Shown here piece after piece: positions 7,807 through 15,990 of a DNA stretch of 32,499 nt. A program made the position numbers and the translations under genes. Position 1 is the first letter of the stretch. The number at the start of each line of letters is the position of its first letter. The stretch comes from Rhodocyclaceae bacterium (GTDB lineage Bacteria; Pseudomonadota; Gammaproteobacteria; Burkholderiales; Rhodocyclaceae). The DNA is taken from NCBI GenBank assembly GCA_020445665.1, contig JAGRGD010000299.1:1-32499 (forward strand), read 5' to 3'. The notes beneath the pieces were generated by a model. That model was not told where the DNA came from, searched no databases, and worked only from the letters and a program-made list of their open reading frames with translations.

Positions 7807-10191
7807 TCAGCGGTTCTCGAGCCGGTTGAGGTCGAACAGCCCGAAGCCGGTGGCGTCGGCCTCGCGTGCGGCCGCGTGGACCGAGTCGAGGTGGGACCAG
7901 AAGCCGGGATCGGTGCGACGGACTGCAAAGCGGTCGGCCAGGCGAGCGTAGCCGGCCTCGCCGTCCAGCGCGCCGATCGCCTCGGCGAGGGCCGGCAGGT
8001 CGGCACGCCGCAGCCGGTAGAAGGCGTTGGGATGGGCGCCCAGCAGCCCGCGCGCGACGGTGAGGCTGTCCTCCTCCGGCACCCGCCGCAGCGACTCCGC
8101 GAACAGATGCGAGATATTGGTATGCGCGCTGTTGCGCAGCACGGTGAAGTCCCGCGCCCCCGCCACGCCGTCTTCGATCCGCAGAAAAACCAGTTCCGGC
8201 AGCCACTGCAGGCTCTCCCCCCGCAGGCTGGCCAGCCGCGCCAGGCCCGAGCCCAGCGCGTCGCGGCGGGACAGGTCGACATCGAAGCGACGCGCGCGAA
8301 CCGGAGCGACCCGCGCCTGGAGCAGGCCGAAAAGTTCCGACAGCGGGTCGTCGCTGCGGTAGCGGATCGCGGTGTCGATGCCGAAGGCCTCATGCTCGTC
8401 GTAGAACTTCGCCTTGACTTCGTCCGCATTGCCCCGGTACCAGCCTTCGACGATCTTCGGCCGCATCTCGAGGGGCAGCAGCGCGAGCAGGTTCGTCTCC
8501 GACTCCATGCGCAGGAAGTCCATGTAGAGACGCGAGTTGAGCTGGTGACCGACATTGCCGAACACGTCGAAACCGGCCACCAGCAGATAGTGGATGCGCT
8601 CGAGGATCGGATAGGTGATCAGCCAGGCGGTCTTCGGCCGGTCGCCCACCAGCCCGCGCACCACGCTGGCGCTGTCGAAGTGGCGGAACACCGTGAGCGC
8701 CGCGTTGGGGTTGTGGCCGTCGCCATCCCACACCACGGTCATGTCGAGCGGGATCCCGGTGCCGAATGCCTCGCGGAGGAACCGGGCGCGGGCCTCGAGA
8801 TACGCGGCCTCGCGCTCGCGGTAGGTGTTCCACGACACCAGCGGCACCGCGGACACCGATTCGCCCGGCAGGCGCAGGCTGTCGGCGTGGCGGGCGAGGA
8901 AGGCATCCGCCGCGTCGGTATGGGTCGAGGGGTCGGCGAAGAACACCCAGAAGCGGTCATTGATGACGTTCAGCGCCACCTGGCCGCGACAGACCGGCCC
9001 CTTGATGAAGCCATCGACGAAGTAGCCCGCGTCGTCGAGGAGGAAGCGGTATCGCGACGCAACCGGGATGTCGCGAAACACCGTGAACGGGTTGGCGCTC
9101 TGATCCTCGCCATAGCCCGGCAGGCTGGCCAGGGGCGGCAGCCCATCGAGAAACAGCGCCCGCCAGCGGGCCATGCGCTCCGCATCGAGCCGGTAGGGCA
9201 TGTGGGTCTTGGCAACCAGGGCCGCCTCGAGCGGCGCCAGCCGGTAGTAGAACGGCGCTTCTCCCGGATCGTCGAAGGGCTGGCGCGTGGCGATCGGCTC
9301 CGGCCGCTCGCCGGGGGGATCCTGGGAGCGGATCAACGTGAACCAGCGGGTTCCGTCGCGTCCGATGAGCTGCAGGTGGCCGATGAAGAGATGCTCGTAA
9401 AGATAGCGGGACATCAGCCGCTCCCGCAGCGACGCGCCGTTGAGGAAGCGCTCCCAGGCATCGACCTGGGCCCGGATATCCTCGGGCGGCGGGGCGTCGG
9501 GCTCAATCGGGGCGCCGGCCAGGACCCAGCGCTCGATCGGGTCGCGCTCTGCCTCGGACAAGGCCGGCAGGCCATAGGGCATGCCGCCTTGCGGATGTTC
9601 GGCGACGTAGCGCTCGAACGCATCCGGCTGCGGACAGGTCTGCGCGCGGTCGAGGGAGAAGTCGAAGGCATCGGGCAGCACCGGCCCCTCCGGCAGCGGA
9701 TGGGCCGCCTTCTGAGCGAGCACGCCGGTGAGCAGGCTTCGGGCCGCCTCGCCCGGCGCCTCGGGCAGCACGGGATGAAAGCCGAGGGCACGCCATTCGC
9801 CCGGGCTCTGCGCGTCGATGAACAGACGCGTCGGCGTCGCCGGCTTCAACCGCGCGCCGTCATAGACCCGCTGGGCGCTCGCGCCCCGGGCCAGGCCCTG
9901 CCAGCTCCCCAGGTTCAGCTGGCACGGCGCGTCATAGCAGGCATGGCAGACCACGCAGCGCCGCTCGAGCACCGGCGCCACGTCCGAGCGATACAGAGGC
10001 GTCCCCGGCGCCGCCGCGAGCTGGCCGAATCCTGCGGCGAGCACCGCGCCGAGCAGCGCCCGGATCAGCGCCGGTGCGACAGACTCGACATGTCCGGTGA
10101 CATCGTCATGATAGTCTCGCGCCGTGGCGCGTGACTCCGACGCCGATTGCGCTCGCCACCCGTCCGAAACGACCACACCCCTCGCCTCCAT
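7807..10191 (-). CDS. cti: fatty acid cis/trans isomerase (Cti)
   Basis: Cti converts cis-unsaturated fatty acids of membrane phospholipids to trans forms without a double-bond shift, a rapid response to solvents and heat that stiffens the membrane. It is a periplasmic c-type haem protein. The haem motif CVVCH is at residues 79-83 of this frame, within the family signature CVVCHACYDAPCQL, and the rest matches a full-length Cti. The open frame reaches an ATG at 10191, giving 794 residues, but the hydrophobic signal sequence (LIRALLGAVLAAGFGQLAA) then begins only at about residue 42. The ATG codons at 10091-10109, which would give a normal signal peptide, lie in another frame; one missing base near 10065 would join them. 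The coding region is secure from about 10060 downward, while the start is not. Confidence 0.92.
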   Translation of the reverse strand: MEARGVVVSDGWRAQSASESRATARDYHDDVTGHVESVAPALIRALLGAVLAAGFGQLAAAPGTPLYRSDVAPVLERRCVVCHACYDAPCQLNLGSWQGLARGASAQRVYDGARLKPATPTRLFIDAQSPGEWRALGFHPVLPEAPGEAARSLLTGVLAQKAAHPLPEGPVLPDAFDFSLDRAQTCPQPDAFERYVAEHPQGGMPYGLPALSEAERDPIERWVLAGAPIEPDAPPPEDIRAQVDAWERFLNGASLRERLMSRYLYEHLFIGHLQLIGRDGTRWFTLIRSQDPPGERPEPIATRQPFDDPGEAPFYYRLAPLEAALVAKTHMPYRLDAERMARWRALFLDGLPPLASLPGYGEDQSANPFTVFRDIPVASRYRFLLDDAGYFVDGFIKGPVCRGQVALNVINDRFWVFFADPSTHTDAADAFLARHADSLRLPGESVSAVPLVSWNTYREREAAYLEARARFLREAFGTGIPLDMTVVWDGDGHNPNAALTVFRHFDSASVVRGLVGDRPKTAWLITYPILERIHYLLVAGFDVFGNVGHQLNSRLYMDFLRMESETNLLALLPLEMRPKIVEGWYRGNADEVKAKFYDEHEAFGIDTAIRYRSDDPLSELFGLLQARVAPVRARRFDVDLSRRDALGSGLARLASLRGESLQWLPELVFLRIEDGVAGARDFTVLRNSAHTNISHLFAESLRRVPEEDSLTVARGLLGAHPNAFYRLRRADLPALAEAIGALDGEAGYARLADRFAVRRTDPGFWSHLDSVHAAAREADATGFGLFDLNRLENR

Positions 10192-11269
10192 GACCCTCCC
10201 GCCCTCAGCCCAGCCGCAAGACGCCGATCCCGTGCCCCATCAAGTCGCATTCACCGGCAGCGGCGGCGCCTACTTCCGCATCTGGATCGTGAACCTGCTG
10301 CTCTCGGTCCTGACCCTCGGCATCTATTCCGCCTGGGCGAAGGTCAGACGCGAGCGCTATTTTCTCAACAATACCCTGCTCGCCGGCTCGCCGTTCGAAT
10401 ACCACGCCGACCCGATGAACATCCTCAAGGGCCGCCTGCTCGCGGCAGCTGCGATCATCGTCCTCAGCATCGTCGCCGAGATCACGCCGATCCTGAACCT
10501 CTTCGCGACGCTGATCTTCCTCGCCCTGCTACCCTGGATGGTGTCCCGGTCGATGCGCTTCCGCGCCCACAACACAAGCTGGCGAGGCCTGCGCTTCGGC
10601 TTCAGCGGGACCGCCACCGAGGCGCTGCGACCGTGGCTGCTGTGGCCGGTTGCGGTCGGTTTGTCCCTCGGCCTGCTGATGCCCTTCATGATCCGCGCCC
10701 AGTGGCACTATCTGCTGCGCAACCTGCGCTTCGGCAACACCCCGTTCTCGATCGACGCGCCCATCGGTCCGATCTACCGGGTACTGATCATCTCGGGCCT
10801 GTGGTTCATCGCCCTGGCCGTCGCAGGCGCCGCCGCGATCGGCTTCAGCGCCTACGCGGCGATGCGCGGCATGCCGTCCGACAGCGAGGCCTGGCAGGCG
10901 ATGGCCGGCATGGGCGCGATCGCCATTTTCGTGTGGCTCGCGGTCGCGATGAGCCTGATCGCACCCTGGATACAGGTACGCTTCGCCAACCTGCGCGCCG
11001 GCCTGATGCAGCTCGGCCCCCATGGCTTCGCGAGCAGTCAGCGGGTGCGCGAGTACTACCCGATCGTGGTCACCAACTGGCTGCTGACCGTCCTCACCCT
11101 CGGCCTGTTCCGGCCCTTCGCCGTGACGCGGGTGTGGCGCTACCGGGTCGAGCACTTCACGGTCCTGGCGGCCGGCGAGCTCGACAGCTTCGTGGCCGAG
11201 CAGTCCGCCGAAGCGCCAGTAGTCGGCTCCGAGGCGGCCGACCTGCTCGACATCGACCTGGGATTCTGA
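10190..11269 (+). CDS. DUF898 (YjgN-like) inner-membrane protein
   Basis: A 359-residue multi-spanning membrane protein of the DUF898/YjgN family. The family signature is duplicated: FTGSGGAYFRIWIVNLLLSV LTLGIYSAWAKVRRERYF near residues 21-58, and a second copy, YYPIVVTNWLLTVLTLGLF with FAVTRVWRYRVEHF, near the C-terminus. About six to eight helices lie between and within them. The function of the family is unknown. The ATG at 10190 is chosen because similarity begins soon after it; a GTG at 10124 is the alternative. It is followed after three bases by an M48 protease gene, a recurrent neighbour of DUF898 genes, so the two products probably act together in the membrane. Confidence 0.88.
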   Translation: MTLPPSAQPQDADPVPHQVAFTGSGGAYFRIWIVNLLLSVLTLGIYSAWAKVRRERYFLNNTLLAGSPFEYHADPMNILKGRLLAAAAIIVLSIVAEITPILNLFATLIFLALLPWMVSRSMRFRAHNTSWRGLRFGFSGTATEALRPWLLWPVAVGLSLGLLMPFMIRAQWHYLLRNLRFGNTPFSIDAPIGPIYRVLIISGLWFIALAVAGAAAIGFSAYAAMRGMPSDSEAWQAMAGMGAIAIFVWLAVAMSLIAPWIQVRFANLRAGLMQLGPHGFASSQRVREYYPIVVTNWLLTVLTLGLFRPFAVTRVWRYRVEHFTVLAAGELDSFVAEQSAEAPVVGSEAADLLDIDLGF

Positions 11270-11272
11270 GCG

Positions 11273-12301
11273 ATGGAGAGCCGCGGCGACGCCAGCATCG
11301 AAGGCCTGCTGTTCGACGGCAGCTCGAGCCGCGCGCGCCCGGTGCGCCTGGCCGTCGTGGCCGGGGGCTTCGATCTCTCCTTCCTCGACGGCAGTCACGG
11401 GCGCGAGCGCCTGCCGCTTCACGCGATACGCTGGCAGGAGGCGCTCGGTCACCAGGTGCGCCGCGCCACGTTGGCGGACGGCAGCTCGCTGGAGCTTCCC
11501 TGCGGCCCCGCGCTGGATCGGATCCTCGCGGCCAGCCGCCATCGCGAGGCATCGGTGTCGCGCTGGCAAGCCAGCGCTTCGATTGCCCTCGGCGCCCTGC
11601 TGGTGCTGCTCGCCGTCCTGTTCGCGACCTACCGCTGGGGCCTGCCCGCCGTCGCCGAGCACCTCGCCGCGCGTGTCCCGGCCGACGCCCTGGCCGGCTT
11701 CGACGGCCACCTCGTCGGAACCCTCGAAGCCGGCGGCATGATTGCGCCGACCACCCTGCCCGCCGACCAGCGGGCAGCCATCGTGGCGGCCAGCCGAGCC
11801 CTGCCGGGGCCGCTGCCGGACCTGCGCTTCCATGCCGCGCCCGGCATCGGCGCCAATGCCTTTGCGCTGCCCGGGGGGACCATCGTCGTCACCGATGAAC
11901 TCGTCGAGCTGGCCGGCTCGCCCCGGGCGGTGGCCGCGGTCGTGGCCCACGAAATGGGACATGTCCACCACCGGCACGGCCTGCGCCAGCTGATCCAGTC
12001 CTCGGCGATCGCGGTGGTGGTCGGCCTGTGGATCGGAGACTTCGATTCGATGCTCACGGTCGCATCGACGGTCCTGCTCGGCTCCGCCTACTCGCGCGAG
12101 TTCGAATACGAGGCCGACGGCCACGGCGCCGCTCTGCTCACCGGGGCGGGACTCTCGCCGCGGCTGCTGGCCGACATGCTCGCGCGGCTGTCCGCCGATG
12201 CGGGCGAATCGCAGGGCGCCGGCGGCTATCTGTCGAGCCATCCGCCCACGCCGGAACGCATCGACCGCCTGCATCGTCTGTCGCCGAACGATCAGGAATG
12301 A
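11273..12301 (+). CDS. M48 family zinc metalloprotease, membrane-anchored
   Basis: A 342-residue protein. Residues 1-95 form a soluble beta-rich domain (FDGSSSRARPVRL... LPLHAIRWQEA). A transmembrane helix (about 100-122) precedes an M48 peptidase domain. The zinc-binding HEMGH is at residues 226-230, and the third ligand is probably Glu278 in EYEAD. Further features typical of the family are the HxxHG stretch after the active site and the SSHPPTPERIDRL motif near the C-terminus. The fold resembles the BepA/LoiP/HtpX-type proteases, which act in envelope quality control, but the substrate is unknown. The gene starts three bases after the DUF898 stop, so the two are surely co-transcribed. Confidence 0.9.
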   Translation: MESRGDASIEGLLFDGSSSRARPVRLAVVAGGFDLSFLDGSHGRERLPLHAIRWQEALGHQVRRATLADGSSLELPCGPALDRILAASRHREASVSRWQASASIALGALLVLLAVLFATYRWGLPAVAEHLAARVPADALAGFDGHLVGTLEAGGMIAPTTLPADQRAAIVAASRALPGPLPDLRFHAAPGIGANAFALPGGTIVVTDELVELAGSPRAVAAVVAHEMGHVHHRHGLRQLIQSSAIAVVVGLWIGDFDSMLTVASTVLLGSAYSREFEYEADGHGAALLTGAGLSPRLLADMLARLSADAGESQGAGGYLSSHPPTPERIDRLHRLSPNDQE

Positions 12302-12328
12302 TTGGCGACGCGGAAATCCTGCGATAAT
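12302..12328 (+). promoter_or_regulatory. candidate promoter of the cyclase-FHA gene
   Basis: TTGGCG (12302-12307) and GATAAT (12323-12328) are 15 bases apart. The -10 box is preceded by TGC, making an extended -10 that tolerates a weak or short-spaced -35. It begins directly after the M48 stop codon, about 130 bases before the cyclase start. Confidence 0.45.
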
Positions 12329-12458
12329 CGATCGTTGAACCAGCGACGACGTCCGCCGCGCGGCCGATGAGGCGATCCGGCAGACGCGTCAGCACGCGAA
12401 GCCGAGACCGCGCCTGGCGCGGCGAATGCAAGGGACTGACAGGGCACGCCGACTGCAT

Positions 12459-13358
12459 ATGGAGACCTCCGGAATCCTGCGCGCGACCGAATGCGTCGTG
12501 CTGTTCGCGGACATCGCGGACAGCTCGACGCTCTACGAGCGCATCGGCAACGAGGCGGCAGCCAAGCGGATCAACCGCTGCCTGAAGTCGATGCAGCGTG
12601 TCGTGATGCATTCCGGCGGCCAGGTCATCAAGCTGACCGGCGACGGCCTGATGGCGATGTTCGACAACGCAGACGCGGCTTTCGAGGCGAGCACCGCGAT
12701 CGGCATGGAGCTGGGCGAGCCGAGCGCCACGGAAGCCAAGATCGACATCCGGATCGGCTTCCACCACGGCTCCGCGGTCAGCACCGGCAACGACCTGTTC
12801 GGCGAGACCGTCAACGTCGCCGCCCGCTTCTGCGAGGTGGCCTCGACCGGTACCGCGGTAACCTCCTCGGAGACGGCCAAGCTCCTGTCCCGCGGCAACC
12901 AGCGCAAGCTGCGCAAGATCCCGCCACGTCCGCTCAAGGGCATCAACCGCAACTTCGACCTGCTCGAGCTGGTCTGCGACGACTTCTCCAAGGTCACTGC
13001 GGTGTTCGCGTCGGTAGACCTGGCGGCGCTCAACCCGGCGGTCCTCCAGATCGAGTTCCAGGGCGAATCGCGTCGCATGGACGAAGGGGCCCACCGGCTG
13101 TCGATCGGACGCGACCCGGCGGCAGACATGGTCCTGACCGGCACCCACGCCTCCCGCCGTCACTGCGTGATCGAAGAGCGCAGCGGCAAGTTCGTGGTGG
13201 TCGATAGCAGCAGCAACGGCACCTTCGTGGTCGATGACAGCGGCCGCTCCCTGCGCCTGCGTCGGGAGGAACTGGTGCTCGATGGCAGCGGCTGGATCAC
13301 CTTCGGACGGCCCCGCGGCCCCGGGGTCGAGGAGTTGCAGTACCGCTGCATCGGCTGA
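12459..13358 (+). CDS. class III adenylate cyclase with C-terminal FHA domain
   Basis: A 299-residue soluble protein. Residues 8-170 form a class III nucleotide cyclase domain with all expected active-site residues: metal-binding Asp18 (FADIADSS) and Asp62 (LTGDGLMAMF), adenine-selecting Lys58 and Asp112 (NDLFGETVN), and transition-state Asn119 and Arg123 (VNVAAR). It should therefore make cAMP rather than cGMP. Residues 200-290 are an FHA domain with the phosphothreonine-binding signature: GR at 217-218, SRRH at 232-235 and NGT at 253-255. FHA domains bind phosphothreonine, so the cyclase is probably controlled or localised by a Ser/Thr kinase encoded elsewhere. The ATG at 12459 begins just before the first strand. 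The candidate promoter directly upstream makes it a separate transcription unit. Confidence 0.92.
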   Translation: METSGILRATECVVLFADIADSSTLYERIGNEAAAKRINRCLKSMQRVVMHSGGQVIKLTGDGLMAMFDNADAAFEASTAIGMELGEPSATEAKIDIRIGFHHGSAVSTGNDLFGETVNVAARFCEVASTGTAVTSSETAKLLSRGNQRKLRKIPPRPLKGINRNFDLLELVCDDFSKVTAVFASVDLAALNPAVLQIEFQGESRRMDEGAHRLSIGRDPAADMVLTGTHASRRHCVIEERSGKFVVVDSSSNGTFVVDDSGRSLRLRREELVLDGSGWITFGRPRGPGVEELQYRCIG

Positions 13359-13381
13359 GCCGCGCGCCCTGCGGCCGGACC

Positions 13382-13939
13382 CTACAGGCCCTTGACCGCG
13401 AAGATGCCCGGCGCATTGCGCCAGTACCCCTTGTAGTCCATGCCGTAGCCGAACAGGAAGCGGTCCGCCACATCAACGCCGCTGAAGTCGGCCCGCATGC
13501 CCGGACTGGCCTTGCGATCGTGCCGTTTGTGCACCAGCACCGCGCTGCGGACATCCGCTGCGCCTTCTTCCCGCAGGTACTCCATGATGGCGGCAAGGGT
13601 GTGGCCTTCGTCGAGGATATCGTCGAGCACCAGCACCTCGCGCCCGGCCAGCTTCTGGGTCGGCCGGACGCGCCAGTCCAGCAGCGTCCCCTGGGTCGCC
13701 ATGCCATAGCGGGTGGCGTGCAGGTAGGCCACCTCGAGGGGAAAATCGAGTTTCGGTAGCAGCTGCCCGGCGAAGATCACCCCGCCGTTCATGACCACAT
13801 AGACGAGGGGGTTGCGATCCCGGTAGCGGTTTGTGAGATCGGCCGCGAGGCGACCGATTGCCGCCTCCACCTCGGCCTGGGTGACGAGGCAGTCGGCTTC
13901 GCGCCGCGTCTGCCGGACCTGTTCCATATCGATGGCCAT
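13382..13939 (-). CDS. hpt: hypoxanthine-guanine phosphoribosyltransferase
   Basis: A 185-residue purine-salvage enzyme that transfers the phosphoribosyl group of PRPP to hypoxanthine or guanine, giving IMP or GMP. The PRPP-binding motif EVLVLDDILDEGHTL is at residues 101-115. The flexible-loop region is VMNGGVIFAG (49-58), and the purine-contacting end reads VADRFLFGYGMDY (157-169). The length is normal for bacterial HPRTs. The ATG at 13939 is well supported by AGAGGAG eight bases upstream, whereas an upstream ATG at 13996 lacks both a ribosome site and similarity. It lies 99 bases downstream of apt on the same strand, forming a salvage pair that may share one transcript. Confidence 0.93.
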   Translation of the reverse strand: MAIDMEQVRQTRREADCLVTQAEVEAAIGRLAADLTNRYRDRNPLVYVVMNGGVIFAGQLLPKLDFPLEVAYLHATRYGMATQGTLLDWRVRPTQKLAGREVLVLDDILDEGHTLAAIMEYLREEGAADVRSAVLVHKRHDRKASPGMRADFSGVDVADRFLFGYGMDYKGYWRNAPGIFAVKGL

Positions 13940-14038
13940 CGGCCGATCTCCTCTGCCAGCATCCGGCCGCGCAGTGGGCTGGCCGGACATGTCCATGGGG
14001 CGCCCGCCGGCCTCGTGACCGGGCCAGGCACACGACCC

Positions 14039-14581
14039 CTAATCGCCGTCGAAGGCGAGCAGGGTGAAGAGCGCGATTCCCCGCTCGCGGATGCGCTGCG
14101 AGCCGCCGAGGTCCGGCAGATCGACGATCGCGACCGCCTCCACCAGTTCGGCACCGAGGCGCTCGAGCAGGCTGGCCGCCGCGAGCATCGTGCCGCCGGT
14201 CGCCACCAGGTCGTCCACCAGCAGCACGCGCTCGCCTGGCCGCGCCGCGTCGACGTGGATCTCCAGGGTCGCCACGCCGTACTCGAGGGCGTAGTCCTCT
14301 TCCAGGGTACGGAACGGCAGCTTGCCCTTCTTGCGGATCGGCACGAAACCACGGCCCAGGGCATGGGCCAGGGCGGCGCCAAAGACGAAGCCGCGCGCGT
14401 CGATGCCGGCCACCCGGTCAACGCCCATCGCGCGATACCGCGCGGCGAAGCACGCGACCACCTCGGCAAACAGCGCCGCATCGTGCATGACAGGGGTCAG
14501 GTCGCGGAACTGGACGCCGGCGCTCGGCCAGTCGGGCACCGTCCGGATCCGGTCTCGCAGGGCATCGAGGGCTAGGTGCAC
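14039..14581 (-). CDS. apt: adenine phosphoribosyltransferase
   Basis: A 180-residue enzyme that converts adenine and PRPP to AMP. Diagnostic segments are the opening [19 protein letters not shown] (residues 12-30), [13 protein letters not shown] (60-72), RKKGKLP (83-89) and the PRPP loop [13 protein letters not shown] (119-131). Length and order match APT throughout. The start is GTG at 14581, with GGAG eight bases upstream. It is the first gene of the pair with the hypoxanthine-guanine enzyme. Confidence 0.96.
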   Translation of the reverse strand: MHLALDALRDRIRTVPDWPSAGVQFRDLTPVMHDAALFAEVVACFAARYRAMGVDRVAGIDARGFVFGAALAHALGRGFVPIRKKGKLPFRTLEEDYALEYGVATLEIHVDAARPGERVLLVDDLVATGGTMLAAASLLERLGAELVEAVAIVDLPDLGGSQRIRERGIALFTLLAFDGD

Positions 14582-14726
14582 GGCAGGCTCCGGGGGGAAA
14601 CAGGCGGTATTCTAGGTCGGCATGCCCGCGGGCGGGTTTACAGTGGCCTCGCCGGAGCCCCCCCAGGATCGGATCGAACCCGTAGCGTGCGAACCGCAAG
14701 CCCGGCGCGGCCACCACGCCGACCCC

Positions 14727-15569
14727 TCAGGGGTCTTCGAAAACCTCCGCCCAGCCGTCGAGGCGATCGAGCAGGTGCGCCCGCTGCGATGGTGTTGCAC
14801 TGTTGAAGACCGCCACCCACATCGCGATCGCGTCCGCCCGCTGGGCGTCGAGCGCCGCTGCGGCCTCCGGCGGCCGCCCGGTGAGCCAGTCGTTGAACCA
14901 GGCTCGCAGGGCCACGCCCCCGTCCCGGGCATCAAGGGCCTGGACCAGGTTGGCCTCCCGTCGTGCCCGCTCGGCGAGCCAAAGGGACGGTTCAAAGCGG
15001 GCCACGGCCGCGGAAGCCGCCACCAGCCGGCGCTGGTCGTCGGTGACCGAACCCAGCCAGTCGTCGACGGCCTCCTCGATGCGCTCGATACGCAGGGCCC
15101 GCTCCCGTTCCGGGTCTCCGAGTCCGATCTCCTCGGCGAAATCCTCCCGTCGCTCGGCCAGCCGACGCGAAACGCGGGCGAGCTGCTGTTCGGAGAAGGG
15201 GGGCATGCGGGGGCCGAACGTCATGGCCAGCCGGTCGCCGATACGGCGAACCTGCTCCTGCGCATTGGTGACGATCCACTCACCGTCCGCCTGGTCCACC
15301 GGCCCTTGCAGACGTCTGCGGGCTTCGCGGAGAAACACGGCCAGCTCGGCAGCCGGCTCGCCCTTGTGCCAGCGGTGGACCTGTTCGGCGGCATCGCCGA
15401 GCAGCGCCTTGTGCGCCGAAGGCAGATCCAGCGCACGGTCGATCCAGAGCACGCCGAGGGTGGCGGCGTTCATATAGACGAAGGACAGGGCGCTGCAGCC
15501 CCCGAGCATCAGCGCCAGCAGGAGCAGCAGGCATCGGTGTCCGCGGCAGTCACGAAGATATCGCGGCAT
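14727..15569 (-). CDS. DUF6279 family lipoprotein
   Basis: A 280-residue protein with a lipoprotein signal (hydrophobic LLLLLALML, lipobox LGGC with Cys25) followed by an alpha-helical domain. The mature N-terminus (CSALSFVYMNAATLGVLWID) is typical of the DUF6279 family, in which a short motif after the Cys is followed by helical bundles. The function of the family is unknown; it is an envelope protein found in many gammaproteobacteria. The Shine-Dalgarno sequence is weak. It reads toward apt with a gap of about 145 bases, so it may have its own terminator or be weakly coupled to apt. Confidence 0.86.
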   Translation of the reverse strand: MPRYLRDCRGHRCLLLLLALMLGGCSALSFVYMNAATLGVLWIDRALDLPSAHKALLGDAAEQVHRWHKGEPAAELAVFLREARRRLQGPVDQADGEWIVTNAQEQVRRIGDRLAMTFGPRMPPFSEQQLARVSRRLAERREDFAEEIGLGDPERERALRIERIEEAVDDWLGSVTDDQRRLVAASAAVARFEPSLWLAERARREANLVQALDARDGGVALRAWFNDWLTGRPPEAAAALDAQRADAIAMWVAVFNSATPSQRAHLLDRLDGWAEVFEDP

Positions 15570-15990
15570 GCGGTGGGGTAAACACCTCTAAGGGCAGGTA
15601 AGCGGCACGATACCGCAGCCACATGGACCGCGCAGGCCCACACGCGGAATGCACACCGGTCACACTCCGCCTGTGCCTCGCTGCCGCCGGCGCGGGCGTA
15701 CGTGCCAGGCAGCGTCCAGGACCGGAGCGGGATGACCCTCCTTGCGAGCTGACCCGCCAGGGGAATGCCCGGTTCCCCGGGACACACAAAAAGAGGGGCA
15801 GCAGCGGGAGGCACGACACAACGCAACCTGCCCATTCAATGCGGACGTCATGTTTCGACACATCCGGCATCGTCGGCTACCGCAATGCGCCATTCGGCGG
15901 GCCAGGCAGCGATTCGGCCGCCGAATTCAGCACGCTGTGCTAGCATCCGTGCGCCGGGCAACTGCCCGGGCCACGTTTGGAGATCTGCCT
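15570..15990. other. gene-free divergent region with leader hairpin
   Basis: No convincing gene is visible between the DUF6279 lipoprotein (-) and the NrfJ-like lipoprotein (+). The short open frames here lack ribosome sites and family similarity. The right part holds an extended -10 promoter (15938-15946) and a hairpin (arms CCGGGC at 15954-15959 and GCCCGG at 15964-15969) in the probable leader. The rest shows no structure I can support. Confidence 0.5.
15938..15946 (+). promoter_or_regulatory. candidate extended -10 promoter of the NrfJ-like lipoprotein gene
   Basis: TGC followed by TAGCAT makes an extended -10 box about 45 bases before the GTG start; no good -35 is seen. A short GC-rich hairpin at 15954-15969 would lie near the 5-prime end of the transcript. 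Confidence 0.4.

Noticed and set aside
7876-10134. Long open frame on the plus strand opposite Cti
   Set aside because: The minus strand carries clear Cti motifs; the opposite frame is open only because of high GC and has no recognisable domain or ribosome site.
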